The notes under the pieces are model-generated. The model saw only the letters and a program-made list of their open reading frames with translations. It was not told the origin of the DNA and ran no database searches. A stretch of DNA of 18,426 nucleotides from JANNWF01 sp052390415. Lineage in GTDB: Bacteria; Pseudomonadota; Gammaproteobacteria; Xanthomonadales; Xanthomonadaceae. This document shows, piece by piece, positions 6,641 through 13,603 of the stretch (its first letter is position 1; each line of letters opens with the position of its first letter). The stretch is from assembly GCA_052390415.1 (NCBI GenBank), contig JBQTGY010000099.1, positions 1-18,426 of the forward strand. Direction: 5' to 3'. The position numbers and the translations under genes were made by a program.

Positions 6641-7648
6641 ATGGCGCGGGCGCGCATCGAAGACGTAGCCACTGCTGCCAACGTCTCAATCAAGACGGTG
6701 TCACGCGTGCTCAACCGTGAGGCCAACGTACGCGCGGAGACTCGCGAGCGGGTCTTGCAGGCGGTGAAGGCCCTGCGTTACACACCGGATGCCTCCGCCC
6801 GCAGCCTTGCCGGCAACCGCTCCTTCAACATTGCGCTGCTCTACAACAACCCCTCGGACAACTACATGATGGGCGTGATTTCGGGCGTACTCGACGCCTG
6901 CGCCCACGAGCAGTACCACATGCTGCTCTGCCCGGCCGCGGTGGACGAAGCCGGCCTGCTTCACGATGTCGACGAACTCGTCGCGCGATCACGGCCGGAC
7001 GGCCTGCTGCTGACCCCACCACTCACCGATTCGCCAGCCCTGCTCGCACACCTTGCCGAACTGGGCATTCCGTTCGCCAGCATCTCGCCACGCATCCAGG
7101 AAGGCTGCCTGGGCGTGACAATGAATGAGCCCGCAGCCGCCGAGCAGATGGTTCACCATCTGCTCTCGCTGGGTCACCGCCGCATCGCGCACATCATTGG
7201 CCATCCGGCGCACGGGGCCAGCAGCTGGCGCTTGGACGGTTACCGTCGTGGCCTCGCCGGCGGCGCGTTGCCCGCTGCGCCTGATCTCGAAGTGCCCGGC
7301 GAGTTCTCCTTCGAGTCGGGCCTGGCCGCGGCCAGGCAACTGCTGGACATGCCCAACCCACCCACAGCGGTGTTTGCTGCCAATGACGACATGGCTGCGG
7401 GTGTCATCCATCTCGCCAACGAGCGCGGCATCCGCATTCCGGCAGATCTCTCGGTCTGCGGCTTCGACGACACTCCAATCTCGCGTCAGCTGTTCCCGTC
7501 CTTGACCACGATTCACCAGCCCACCCACGAGATGGGACAACTCGCCACCCATGCCCTGCTCGGATTCATCCGGAGCGGCAAAAACACCGGAATTCACCGC
7601 GTGGGACATACGCTGAAGGTAAGGAGCTCAACCGGACCGGTGCCGTGA
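6641..7648 (+). CDS. LacI-family transcriptional regulator
   Basis: The protein has 335 residues. The ATG at 6641 has GGAGAGG 5 bases upstream. The N-terminal LacI helix-turn-helix is canonical (DVATAANVSIKTVSRVLN, residues 8-25), with the hinge SARSLAGNRS at 52-61 and the periplasmic-binding-protein-like effector domain beginning IALLYNNPSDNYM. LGHRRIAHIIGHPAHGASSWRLDGY is the usual sugar-pocket stretch, and ANDDMAAG...GIRIPADLSVCGFDDTPISR the conserved C-terminal block. It is divergently arranged with the FucP-type permease and shares an operator with it, so it most likely represses sugar uptake until a sugar or sugar-phosphate binds. NagR-like N-acetylglucosamine control is plausible but not proven. 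No terminator was seen directly downstream. Confidence 0.93.
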   Translation: MARARIEDVATAANVSIKTVSRVLNREANVRAETRERVLQAVKALRYTPDASARSLAGNRSFNIALLYNNPSDNYMMGVISGVLDACAHEQYHMLLCPAAVDEAGLLHDVDELVARSRPDGLLLTPPLTDSPALLAHLAELGIPFASISPRIQEGCLGVTMNEPAAAEQMVHHLLSLGHRRIAHIIGHPAHGASSWRLDGYRRGLAGGALPAAPDLEVPGEFSFESGLAAARQLLDMPNPPTAVFAANDDMAAGVIHLANERGIRIPADLSVCGFDDTPISRQLFPSLTTIHQPTHEMGQLATHALLGFIRSGKNTGIHRVGHTLKVRSSTGPVP

Positions 7649-7770
7649 GCCTGTCGGATGCCGATACGAGCAGCACCATCCTGCCGCGCCACGCTCGGTG
7701 TCTCTGCGGATCATTGCCCGACAGGAAGTACCTGTGACAAACGATTCGGAGCCCGAAAAGCCAACATGTC
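7649..7770. other. Spacer after the LacI gene
   Basis: Nothing certain is seen. A short GTG frame near 7734 (VTNDSEPEK...) has an AGGAAG-like site upstream but stops after 13 codons. It might be the true start of the decayed gene that follows. No intrinsic terminator is visible. Confidence 0.35.
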
Positions 7771-8150
7771 ACTGATCGCTTGAATCGAGCCTACCTCAGC
7801 GACGGCGAATTGCGTCGTCAATGGCTGGCCGCTGGCGACATGAACTGAGTGAAGGCGCTGCATTTGAGCTTGTATGGCATAACAATGAACTCACCGATCC
7901 ACCCGGCCAACGCCCGGCTGGATTTGCCGAGCAGCATCGCATGCGACCTCGCGCTGGTGTCTCGCGATTACGGTAAGTCTGCAGAGCTGGACTTGGCTAC
8001 CGGCGAGCCGGCGGCACCGCGCCGCCGCCGTTCATCGATGTGCGACTCGACAAGGGCAAGGCGCGGGGTTGGTTCGACGTACTGATGGACTTTGACCTTT
8101 CCGGGCAACCCGTCGACTGGCAGCGGCTGGGCAACGAGAACCTCGACTGA
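7771..8150 (+). pseudogene. Decayed coding remnant, unknown family
   Basis: Protein-like sequence continues across broken frames. From 7771 one frame reads LNRAYLSDGELRRQWLAAG and meets a TGA at 7846-7848. The same frame resumes at 7849 (VKALHLSLYG...) and passes through DLALVSRDYGKSAELDLATG. At about 8025 the sense moves to another frame, reading FIDVRLDKGKARGWFDVLM, then DFDLSGQPVDWQRLGNENLD and TGA at 8148-8150. One nonsense codon and one frameshift would therefore turn it into a single reading frame of about 125 codons. The 78-codon open frame 7849-8085 is probably only its middle part. I do not recognise the family. A chance run of protein-like codons cannot be excluded in DNA this rich in GC. 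Confidence 0.35.
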
Positions 8151-8465
8151 CTTGCCAGCGGCAGGACTTGCGCGGCCCCATTTGACGTTGCGCCAAAGCG
8201 GCTGCCATGTGCTCCATCATCTGCCCGCGCTGAGCGAGTAGCAGGCTGCCGATGGCCCCTTTGGTGAGAGTCTGAGCGGATATTTTGGGGGCGACGTTAG
8301 CGACCGCTCTCTGCTGGGCAGCGCGGAGCTCGACGGGCGCAAGCCGACCCGAAGCGGAAGTTCGAAATATCCAAGTCCAAAGTAGAAAGTTGAGAGTGTT
8401 CCGGGGTGTGAACACGCCCACCTCGCTACCTTCCGCATCGCGCATCGGCATGGCTCGGCTTCAGC
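8151..8465. other. Unexplained intergenic sequence, possible interspersed repeat
   Basis: No firm gene is visible. A minus-strand frame (8451 to 8032) reads APVELRAAQQRAVANVAPK and LLLAQRGQMMEHMAAALAQR near its middle. This looks like translated repeat sequence of the kind I associate with small spurious ORFs in related genomes (memory only). It has no ribosome site and runs across the decayed remnant on the other strand. Local base composition around 8350-8410 is less GC-rich than its surroundings. Confidence 0.3.
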
Positions 8466-9173
8466 TCAGTCCATCCGCGGCAGATCGAACACCAGCAGCT
8501 CGGCACCTTCTCCTTTCTCGATCACTACAGCGGCCTCGTCGCGGTACAGCAGCGCGTCGCCGGACGCGAGCGGGCGGCCGTTGACCACCGCCTTGCCCTT
8601 GACCACGTGCACGTAGCCCAGGCGTTCCGGCGCCAGCGCGAGCGTTGCGGTCTCGCTGCCATCGAACAAGCCGGCATACAGGCTGGTGTCCTGATTGATC
8701 GTCACCGATCCATCGGTGCCATCCGGGCTGGCCACCAGGCGCAGGCGACCGCGTTTCTCCACATTGGAGAAATACTTCTGCTCGTAGCTGGGCTTGATCC
8801 CGCGGAATTTCGGAATGACCCAGATCTGCAGGAAGTGGGTGATGCCGCCCGCGCTGTGGTTGAACTCGGAGTGGGTGACGCCGCTGCCGGCGCTCATCCG
8901 CTGCACTTCACCCGGCACGATCGCGGCACCATTGCCCATCGAATCCTTGTGCGCCAGCGCGCCATCGATGACGTAGCTGATGATCTCCATGTCGCTATGA
9001 CTGTGGGTACCGAAGCCCTGGCCGGGCTGCACGCGATCCTCGTTGATCACGCGTAGCGGTCCCCAGTGCATATGGCTCGGGTCGTAGTACTCTGCGAACG
9101 AGAAGCTGTGCCAGGAATCCAGCCAGCCGTGTTGGGCATGACCGCGGTCGCGGGCGGCGCGCAAGGTGATCAT
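8466..9173 (-). CDS. Pirin family protein (quercetinase-type bicupin)
   Basis: The protein has 235 residues, close to E. coli YhhW (231) and YhaK (about 233). The ATG at 9173 overlaps the doxX stop as ATGA, and AAGGAG lies about 8 bases upstream inside the doxX end. The N-terminal cupin has the metal set H57, H59, H101 and E103 (GTHSHSDMEIISYVIDG, then SAGSGVTHSEFNHS). These match the three-His/one-Glu site of YhhW and human pirin. The WDxxHSFSF-like start (SWHSFSFAEYY) and DPSHMHWGPLRVINED are also family hallmarks. The second cupin (ALAPERLGYVHVVKGKAVV...) closes the protein. Pirins bind Fe or other metals; some oxidise flavonols such as quercetin and some respond to oxidative stress. Co-translation with DoxX and the adjacent LysR suggests an aromatic or quinone stress role. 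Confidence 0.93.
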   Translation of the reverse strand: MITLRAARDRGHAQHGWLDSWHSFSFAEYYDPSHMHWGPLRVINEDRVQPGQGFGTHSHSDMEIISYVIDGALAHKDSMGNGAAIVPGEVQRMSAGSGVTHSEFNHSAGGITHFLQIWVIPKFRGIKPSYEQKYFSNVEKRGRLRLVASPDGTDGSVTINQDTSLYAGLFDGSETATLALAPERLGYVHVVKGKAVVNGRPLASGDALLYRDEAAVVIEKGEGAELLVFDLPRMD

Positions 9174-9577
9174 GACAGGGCTCCTTCAAACTTGCGGCTG
9201 CGATTGACGATCAGGGCATCAAGACTGAACTGGCCGGAGCCGTGGCTGGCAAGCAACAGGAAGCCGCCGGCGATGGCGATGTTCTTCATCAGGTGAATGA
9301 CCTGCATCTGATCGGCCGGGTTCCAGTGGAACAGGAAGCCGGTGGTCAGCGAGAACAGTGCCAGGCCAAGTGCCGCCCAGCGGGTGAGCAGGCCGGTCAG
9401 CACGGCGAAGCCACCGCCGACTTCGGCGAGGATCACCAGCGGCAGCAGGGCACCGGGTACGCCCATGGCTTCCATGTATTGCTGGGTGCCGGCATAGGCG
9501 CCGATCTTGCCGAGGCCGGAGACGATGAAAATGAGGGACAGGCCAGAGCGGCCAAACAGCGTGGACAGACCATTCAT
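9170..9577 (-). CDS. DoxX family membrane protein
   Basis: The ATG at 9577 is preferred: GGAG lies 7 bases upstream and the product begins MNGLSTLFGRSGLSLIFIVSGLGKI, the usual DoxX opening. The product is 135 residues; an in-frame extension to 9637 adds only an arginine-rich stretch. Four hydrophobic segments are visible (about 8-25, 44-64, 66-86 and 95-112). GKIGAYAGTQQYMEAMGVPG, LAEVGGGFAVLTGLLTRWAA and VIHLMKNIAIAGGFLLLA are typical family motifs. DoxX-like proteins (for example E. coli YqjF) sit in the inner membrane and are linked to redox or thiol stress and to degradation of aromatic nitro compounds. The stop overlaps the pirin start by 4 bases. The 180-bp divergent gap to the LysR gene suggests shared control. 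Confidence 0.93.
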   Translation of the reverse strand: MNGLSTLFGRSGLSLIFIVSGLGKIGAYAGTQQYMEAMGVPGALLPLVILAEVGGGFAVLTGLLTRWAALGLALFSLTTGFLFHWNPADQMQVIHLMKNIAIAGGFLLLASHGSGQFSLDALIVNRSRKFEGALS

Positions 9578-9757
9578 GAGGTGACTCCCGAGTGTGTCAG
9601 GCCGGCCGCGGCGCGGGATGCGGGAGCGGAGGGCCATGGGTGGGAATCATGCGCGCCGGTATTGGTGCGAAAAAGTAGGCAAATGCGAATTGATTGTTTC
9701 CGTTAAGGCACCAAAAAGCGCTAGGCTAGAGACGGTCATTTAGCTCCGGAGGCGGGG
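9578..9757. promoter_or_regulatory. Divergent control region of doxX-pirin and lysR
   Basis: The gap has a relatively AT-rich core at about 9668-9720. A 7-bp inverted repeat, TTGGTGC (9662-9668) and GCACCAA (9708-9714), is centred at 9688 and could mark a LysR-type binding region. I could not place convincing -10/-35 boxes on either strand. Confidence 0.35.
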
Positions 9758-10648
9758 ATGGACCGCATCGAATGCATGCGCACCTTTGTGGAAGCGGTGC
9801 GCGCGGGCGGATTCTCGGCGGCGGCGCGCAAACTGGACCTGCCGCGCTCCAAGGTCAGCAAGCAGATCCAGTCGCTGGAAGCGATGCTGGGCGTGCAGCT
9901 GCTGATGCGCACCACCCGCAACATCCATCTCACCGATGCCGGCACTGCCTATCTCGATGCCGCCGTCGAGATCCTGCATGCACTGGATGCGGCCGAGGAT
10001 CAGGCGCGAGGCAGCACGACCGGGTTACGCGGCGTCTTGCGCGTCAACGCCCCGGTGTCTTTCGGCGTGCGCGTGCTCTCGAAACTGGTGCCGAAGTTCC
10101 ACGCGCTGCATCCCGACGTGGAGCTGCAGCTGTCGCTGACCGATCAGCTGATCGACCCGGTGAAGGGTGGCTTCGACCTCACCATCCGCATCGCCAATCT
10201 GCAGGACTCGTCGTTGGCGGCGCGCCAGATCATGCCGGCACCGCGACGGCTGGTCGCGTCGCCGACGTATCTCAAGCATGCCGGCACGCCGGCATCGCCC
10301 AAGGATCTGACCGACGCCTCCATGCTCAACTACGGCTGCCTGCAGGGCGGCACTACCCTCGCCTTCACCCGCGGCAAGGCGATAGAGCGGGTTCGCACAC
10401 GCGGCCCGCTGATGGCCGACAACGGCGATTTCCTGTGCCTGATGGCAGAAGCCGGCATGGGCATAGCGCTGCTGCCCGACTTCATCACCGCCGAGGCCAT
10501 TGCTGCCAAGCGGCTGGTGCCCGTGTTGAACGATTGGCTACCGCCGCCAATCGCCGTGCACGCGCTGTTCCCTGCCGCGCGCAACCTGCCCAGGCGAACG
10601 CGGCTGTTCGTCGACTTTCTGCTTGACGCATTGAAGTCCAAGCGCTGA
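9758..10648 (+). CDS. LysR-family transcriptional regulator
   Basis: The protein has 296 residues. The ATG at 9758 follows CGGAGGCGGGG. The winged helix-turn-helix spans about 3-62 (FVEAVRAGGFSAAARKLDLP, then SKVSKQIQSLEAMLGVQLLM), followed by the linker helix TDAGTAYLDAAVEILHALD. The effector domain starts near 90 (GVLRVNAPVSFGVRVLSKLVP) and ends at LPRRTRLFVDFLLDAL, the usual layout of the CrgA/AaeR-like branch. It is divergent from doxX-pirin and upstream of the isochorismatase-amidohydrolase-MFS genes, so either or both sets may be targets. E. coli YhaJ, a LysR regulator beside pirin yhaK and near DoxX-like yqjF, activates yqjF in response to 2,4-dinitrotoluene breakdown products. By analogy the inducer here may be a hydroxylated or quinone-like aromatic (inference). 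Confidence 0.93.
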   Translation: MDRIECMRTFVEAVRAGGFSAAARKLDLPRSKVSKQIQSLEAMLGVQLLMRTTRNIHLTDAGTAYLDAAVEILHALDAAEDQARGSTTGLRGVLRVNAPVSFGVRVLSKLVPKFHALHPDVELQLSLTDQLIDPVKGGFDLTIRIANLQDSSLAARQIMPAPRRLVASPTYLKHAGTPASPKDLTDASMLNYGCLQGGTTLAFTRGKAIERVRTRGPLMADNGDFLCLMAEAGMGIALLPDFITAEAIAAKRLVPVLNDWLPPPIAVHALFPAARNLPRRTRLFVDFLLDALKSKR

Positions 10649-10656
10649 GTCGCGCC

Positions 10657-10698
10657 GACAGCAACAATGATTGTCACTTTTATGGAGACAGACTTGTC
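10657..10698. promoter_or_regulatory. Palindromes upstream of the hydrolase operon
   Basis: ACAAT-G-ATTGT (10664-10674) is a perfect inverted repeat framed by GACA (10657) and TGTC (to 10675). Next comes GACA-GACT-TGTC (10687-10698). Two spaced palindromes just after the lysR stop and about 90 bases before the hydrolase start suit a LysR-type activator site. Clear promoter boxes were not identified. Confidence 0.35.
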
Positions 10699-10785
10699 GC
10701 GATTCGCTGCTAGATCGAACCCAATGTGCGACGTAGCCTGAGTCCACCCGCCCAATTCCAGGCGGATGACTCAAGGAGATTCGCC

Positions 10786-11442
10786 ATGGCCAAGGCCACA
10801 CCCACCCCCGCCAAGTCCCTGCTCAGCCCGCAGGATCACACCCTGATCCTGATCGACCACCAGTCGCAGATGGCGTTCGCCACCCAGTCCATCGACCCGG
10901 TGACGCTGCGCAACAACACCGCCCTGGTCGCCCGCAGCGCCGCCGGCTTCGGCGTTTCGACCATCCTCACCACGGTGGCCGAAAAGAGCTTCTCCGGCCC
11001 GATCTTCCAGGAAATTCGCGACGCCTTTCCTGGCGTGGCAGCGATCGACCGCACCACGATGAACACCTGGGAAGATGCCAACGTCATCGCGAAGGTGAAT
11101 CAGATCGGCAAGTCGCGGCTGGTCATCGCCGGCCTGTGGACCAGCGTGTGCATCGTCGGCCCCGTGCTGTCCGCGCTGGAGCAGGGATTCGAGGTGTATG
11201 TGATTGCCGATGCCAGCGGCGACGTCACCCATGAAGCGCACGAACGCGCCATGCAGCGCATGGTCCAGGCCGGCGCGCGACCGATGACGGCGCTGCAGTA
11301 TCTGCTCGAGCTGCAGCGGGATTGGGCACGAGGCGAGACCTACGCGCTGACCACCGGGATCGCCAAGGTGCATGGCGGCGGATACGGCCTGGGCATCGAC
11401 TACGCCAAGGCCATGTTCGGTGCCAGCGAGGGCGGGCACTGA
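10786..11442 (+). CDS. Isochorismatase-family (YcaC-like) hydrolase
   Basis: The start is the ATG at 10786, with AAGGAG 7 bases upstream, giving 218 residues; the open frame to 10726 lacks a ribosome site. The cysteine-hydrolase fold is evident: HTLILIDHQSQMAFA with the catalytic Asp at 24, the NTWED segment near 93-97 (NAWDN in YcaC), and LVIAGLWTSVCIVGPVLSAL with the nucleophile Cys122. VYVIADASGDVTHEAHERAMQRMVQAGARPMT is the conserved YcaC-like closing part. YcaC-type proteins form octamers and their substrate is unknown; relatives hydrolyse amides, nicotinamide or isochorismate. The extra tail of about 35 residues after residue 183 is usual in this branch. It is the first gene of a likely three-gene plus-strand unit with an amidohydrolase and an exporter, next to the LysR regulator. 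Confidence 0.9.
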   Translation: MAKATPTPAKSLLSPQDHTLILIDHQSQMAFATQSIDPVTLRNNTALVARSAAGFGVSTILTTVAEKSFSGPIFQEIRDAFPGVAAIDRTTMNTWEDANVIAKVNQIGKSRLVIAGLWTSVCIVGPVLSALEQGFEVYVIADASGDVTHEAHERAMQRMVQAGARPMTALQYLLELQRDWARGETYALTTGIAKVHGGGYGLGIDYAKAMFGASEGGH

Positions 11443-11449
11443 GTCGGTG

Positions 11450-11474
11450 GCCCTCTCCCCCTGCGGGAGAGGGC
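11450..11474 (+). terminator. Hairpin after the hydrolase gene (terminator-like or REP-like)
   Basis: A perfect 10-bp stem, GCCCTCTCCC with GGGAGAGGGC, and the 5-base loop CCTGC start 7 bases after the hydrolase stop. No T-run follows, so it may be a weak terminator, an RNA-stability hairpin, or one copy of the common CCCTCTCCC/GGGAGAGGG intergenic repeat of high-GC gammaproteobacteria. It may lower expression of the two downstream genes relative to the hydrolase. Confidence 0.5.
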
Positions 11475-11592
11475 AGCCGCGGTTCAATGACCCGCGGGAA
11501 GGCGGCCGTTCCGGCGCAGCCAGCTTCCCTGGGTTTTGCCGGGCGCGGCGCTACGCGCTGGACGCACTGCGTCGCGAGCAGGAGGATGCACG

Positions 11593-13563
11593 GTGACACA
11601 TCGACATGATCCATCCCGTCGGCGTTTCGTCCAGGCCATGGCCGCCGCGGGTTCGGCGGCCGGACTGCTGGGCTGCGCGATTGCATCGAAGCAGGAGGGA
11701 GTGATGGCTGACCTGATCGTCCGCAATGCCAGGATCACCAGCCTCGACCGCGCGACCCGGTCCGCATCGGCGATGGCGGTGGCCAACGGCGTGATCGTCG
11801 CCATCGGCGACGAAGCCGAGGTGATGGCCCAGGCCGACGCCCGCACCCGCGTCATCGACGCCGGCGGACGACGGCTGATTCCCGGCCTCAACGACAGCCA
11901 CACGCACCTGATCCGCGGTGGGTTGAACTACAACCTGGAGCTGCGTTGGGACGGGGTGCGCTCGCTGGCCGATGCCATGGCCATGCTCAGGGCGCAGGTC
12001 GACCGCACGCCGGCACCGCAGTGGGTGCGCGTGGTCGGTGGATTCACCGAACATCAGTTCGCCGAACGCCGGTTGCCTACCCTTGAAGAGATCAACGCGG
12101 TCGCGCCGCACACGCCCGTGTTCATCCTGCGCCTGTACGACCGCGCCCTGCTCAATGCCGCCGCATTGCGGGCGGTGGGATACGACAAGCAGACGCCGGA
12201 CCCGCCCGGTGGCCAGATCCAGCGCGACGGCAACGGCAACCCCACCGGCCTGCTGCTGGCCAAGCCCAACGCGCTGATCCTGTACGCGACGCTGGCGGCC
12301 GGGCCGCGATTGCCAGCGGAGTATCAGGTCAATTCGACACGCCACTTCATGCGCGAATTGAACCGGCTGGGCATCACCTCGGTGATCGACGCCGGCGGCG
12401 GCTTCCAGAACTATCCGGAAGACTACGAGATCATCCAGAAGCTGCACGCGGACGATGAGTTGACCGTGCGCATCGCCTACAACCTGTTCACCCAGAACAA
12501 GGGCGGCGAACTGGCCGACTTCGAGCGCTGGACGCGCATGCTGAAGCCGCGACAGGGCGACGACATGCTGCGCCACAACGGCGCCGGCGAGATGCTGGTG
12601 TTCTCTGCCGCCGACTTCGAGGACTTTCGTGAGCCGCGGCCGGAGCTGCCGGCGTCGCTGGAAGGCGAACTGGAGGGCGTGGTGCGGCATCTCGCAACCC
12701 AGCGCTGGCCGTTCCGCATCCACGCCACCTACGACGAGAGCATCACCCGCGTGCTCGATGTCTACGAGCGGGTGAATCGCGAGGTGCCGTTCGACGGACT
12801 GCACTGGATCATCGACCACGCCGAGACCATCTCGGCGCGCAACATCGAGCGCGTCCGGGCGCTCGGTGGCGGCATCGCGGTGCAGCACCGCATGGCCTAC
12901 CAGGGCGAGGACTTCGTCGCGCGTTACGGTGCCGCTGCTGCCGCAGGCACGCCGCCGGTGCGGCGCATGCTCGACGCCGGCGTGCCGGTCGGCATGGGCA
13001 CCGATGCAACCCGGGTCGCCAGCTACAACCCCTGGGTCTCGCTGTATTGGCTGACTACCGGCAGGACCATCGGTGGCGCGCAGATCTACGGCGAAGACAA
13101 CCGCCTCGAACGCGAGGAGGCCCTGCGCCTATGGACCCACGGCAGCGCCTGGTTCTCGTCCGAACAGGAGACGAAGGGACGACTCGCCGTGGGCCAGTTC
13201 GCCGACTTCGCCCTGCTCTCCGCGGACTTCATGTCGGTGGAGGACGAGGCGATCAAGGACATCACCAGCGTGCTTACCGTGGTGGGCGGCAAGGTGGTCC
13301 ACGGCGATGGGCCGTTCGCCGGACTGTCGCCTCCGCTGCCGACACCGATGCCGGACTGGTCACCGGTTCGCCACTTTGGCGGCTACCAGGGCGAAGGCCG
13401 AAAGGCGGTCGCAGCCGCCATGGCCAGCGCGCACGGCCATGTGCATGGCAGCGGCCACGGCTGCGGGGTGCATGGTCACGGGCATGCCGCCCAGCACTCC
13501 GCCCCCACCAGTGACTATCAGGGTTTCTGGGGCGCGCTGGGCTGCTCATGCTTCGCGTTCTGA
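11593..13563 (+). CDS. Tat-exported amidohydrolase lipoprotein (YtcJ-like)
   Basis: The start is the GTG at 11593, with GGAGG 8 bases upstream, giving 656 residues. The N-terminus has a twin-arginine motif, SRRRFV (8-13), then a hydrophobic run ending in a lipobox-like LLGC with Cys28, so it is probably exported folded by Tat and possibly lipidated. The amidohydrolase fold starts with ADLIVRNARITSLD and VIDAGGRRLIPGLNDSHTH. The HxH metal pair is H103/H105. Further likely ligands are H409 (WIIDHAETI) and D471 (GMGTDAT). GQFADFALLSADFMSV is the typical returning beta-sandwich. The end is unusual: eight His and one Cys lie within residues 614-635, followed by CSC at 651-653. Relatives hydrolyse amides, ureas or formamides. 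The substrate is unknown; the MFS exporter 40 bases downstream suggests action on exported or external compounds. Confidence 0.9.
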   Translation: MTHRHDPSRRRFVQAMAAAGSAAGLLGCAIASKQEGVMADLIVRNARITSLDRATRSASAMAVANGVIVAIGDEAEVMAQADARTRVIDAGGRRLIPGLNDSHTHLIRGGLNYNLELRWDGVRSLADAMAMLRAQVDRTPAPQWVRVVGGFTEHQFAERRLPTLEEINAVAPHTPVFILRLYDRALLNAAALRAVGYDKQTPDPPGGQIQRDGNGNPTGLLLAKPNALILYATLAAGPRLPAEYQVNSTRHFMRELNRLGITSVIDAGGGFQNYPEDYEIIQKLHADDELTVRIAYNLFTQNKGGELADFERWTRMLKPRQGDDMLRHNGAGEMLVFSAADFEDFREPRPELPASLEGELEGVVRHLATQRWPFRIHATYDESITRVLDVYERVNREVPFDGLHWIIDHAETISARNIERVRALGGGIAVQHRMAYQGEDFVARYGAAAAAGTPPVRRMLDAGVPVGMGTDATRVASYNPWVSLYWLTTGRTIGGAQIYGEDNRLEREEALRLWTHGSAWFSSEQETKGRLAVGQFADFALLSADFMSVEDEAIKDITSVLTVVGGKVVHGDGPFAGLSPPLPTPMPDWSPVRHFGGYQGEGRKAVAAAMASAHGHVHGSGHGCGVHGHGHAAQHSAPTSDYQGFWGALGCSCFAF

Positions 13564-13603
13564 TGGCCTCCGCCAACAACCGGTCCAAGGCGGAGGGCGC
13601 GCG

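Noticed and set aside
8403..8419. GGGGTGTGAACACGCCC palindrome near the pirin stop
   Set aside because: The hairpin would have a 2-base loop and a bulge, with no T-run; too weak to call.
11551..12888. Long minus-strand open frame (445 codons) opposite the amidohydrolase
   Set aside because: It is antisense to a gene with clear catalytic motifs; its composition is a GC-bias shadow.
13073..13603. Long N-terminal extension of the MFS exporter
   Set aside because: It lies wholly in another frame over the amidohydrolase gene. The ATG at 13604 has a strong ribosome site and starts the family-typical sequence.
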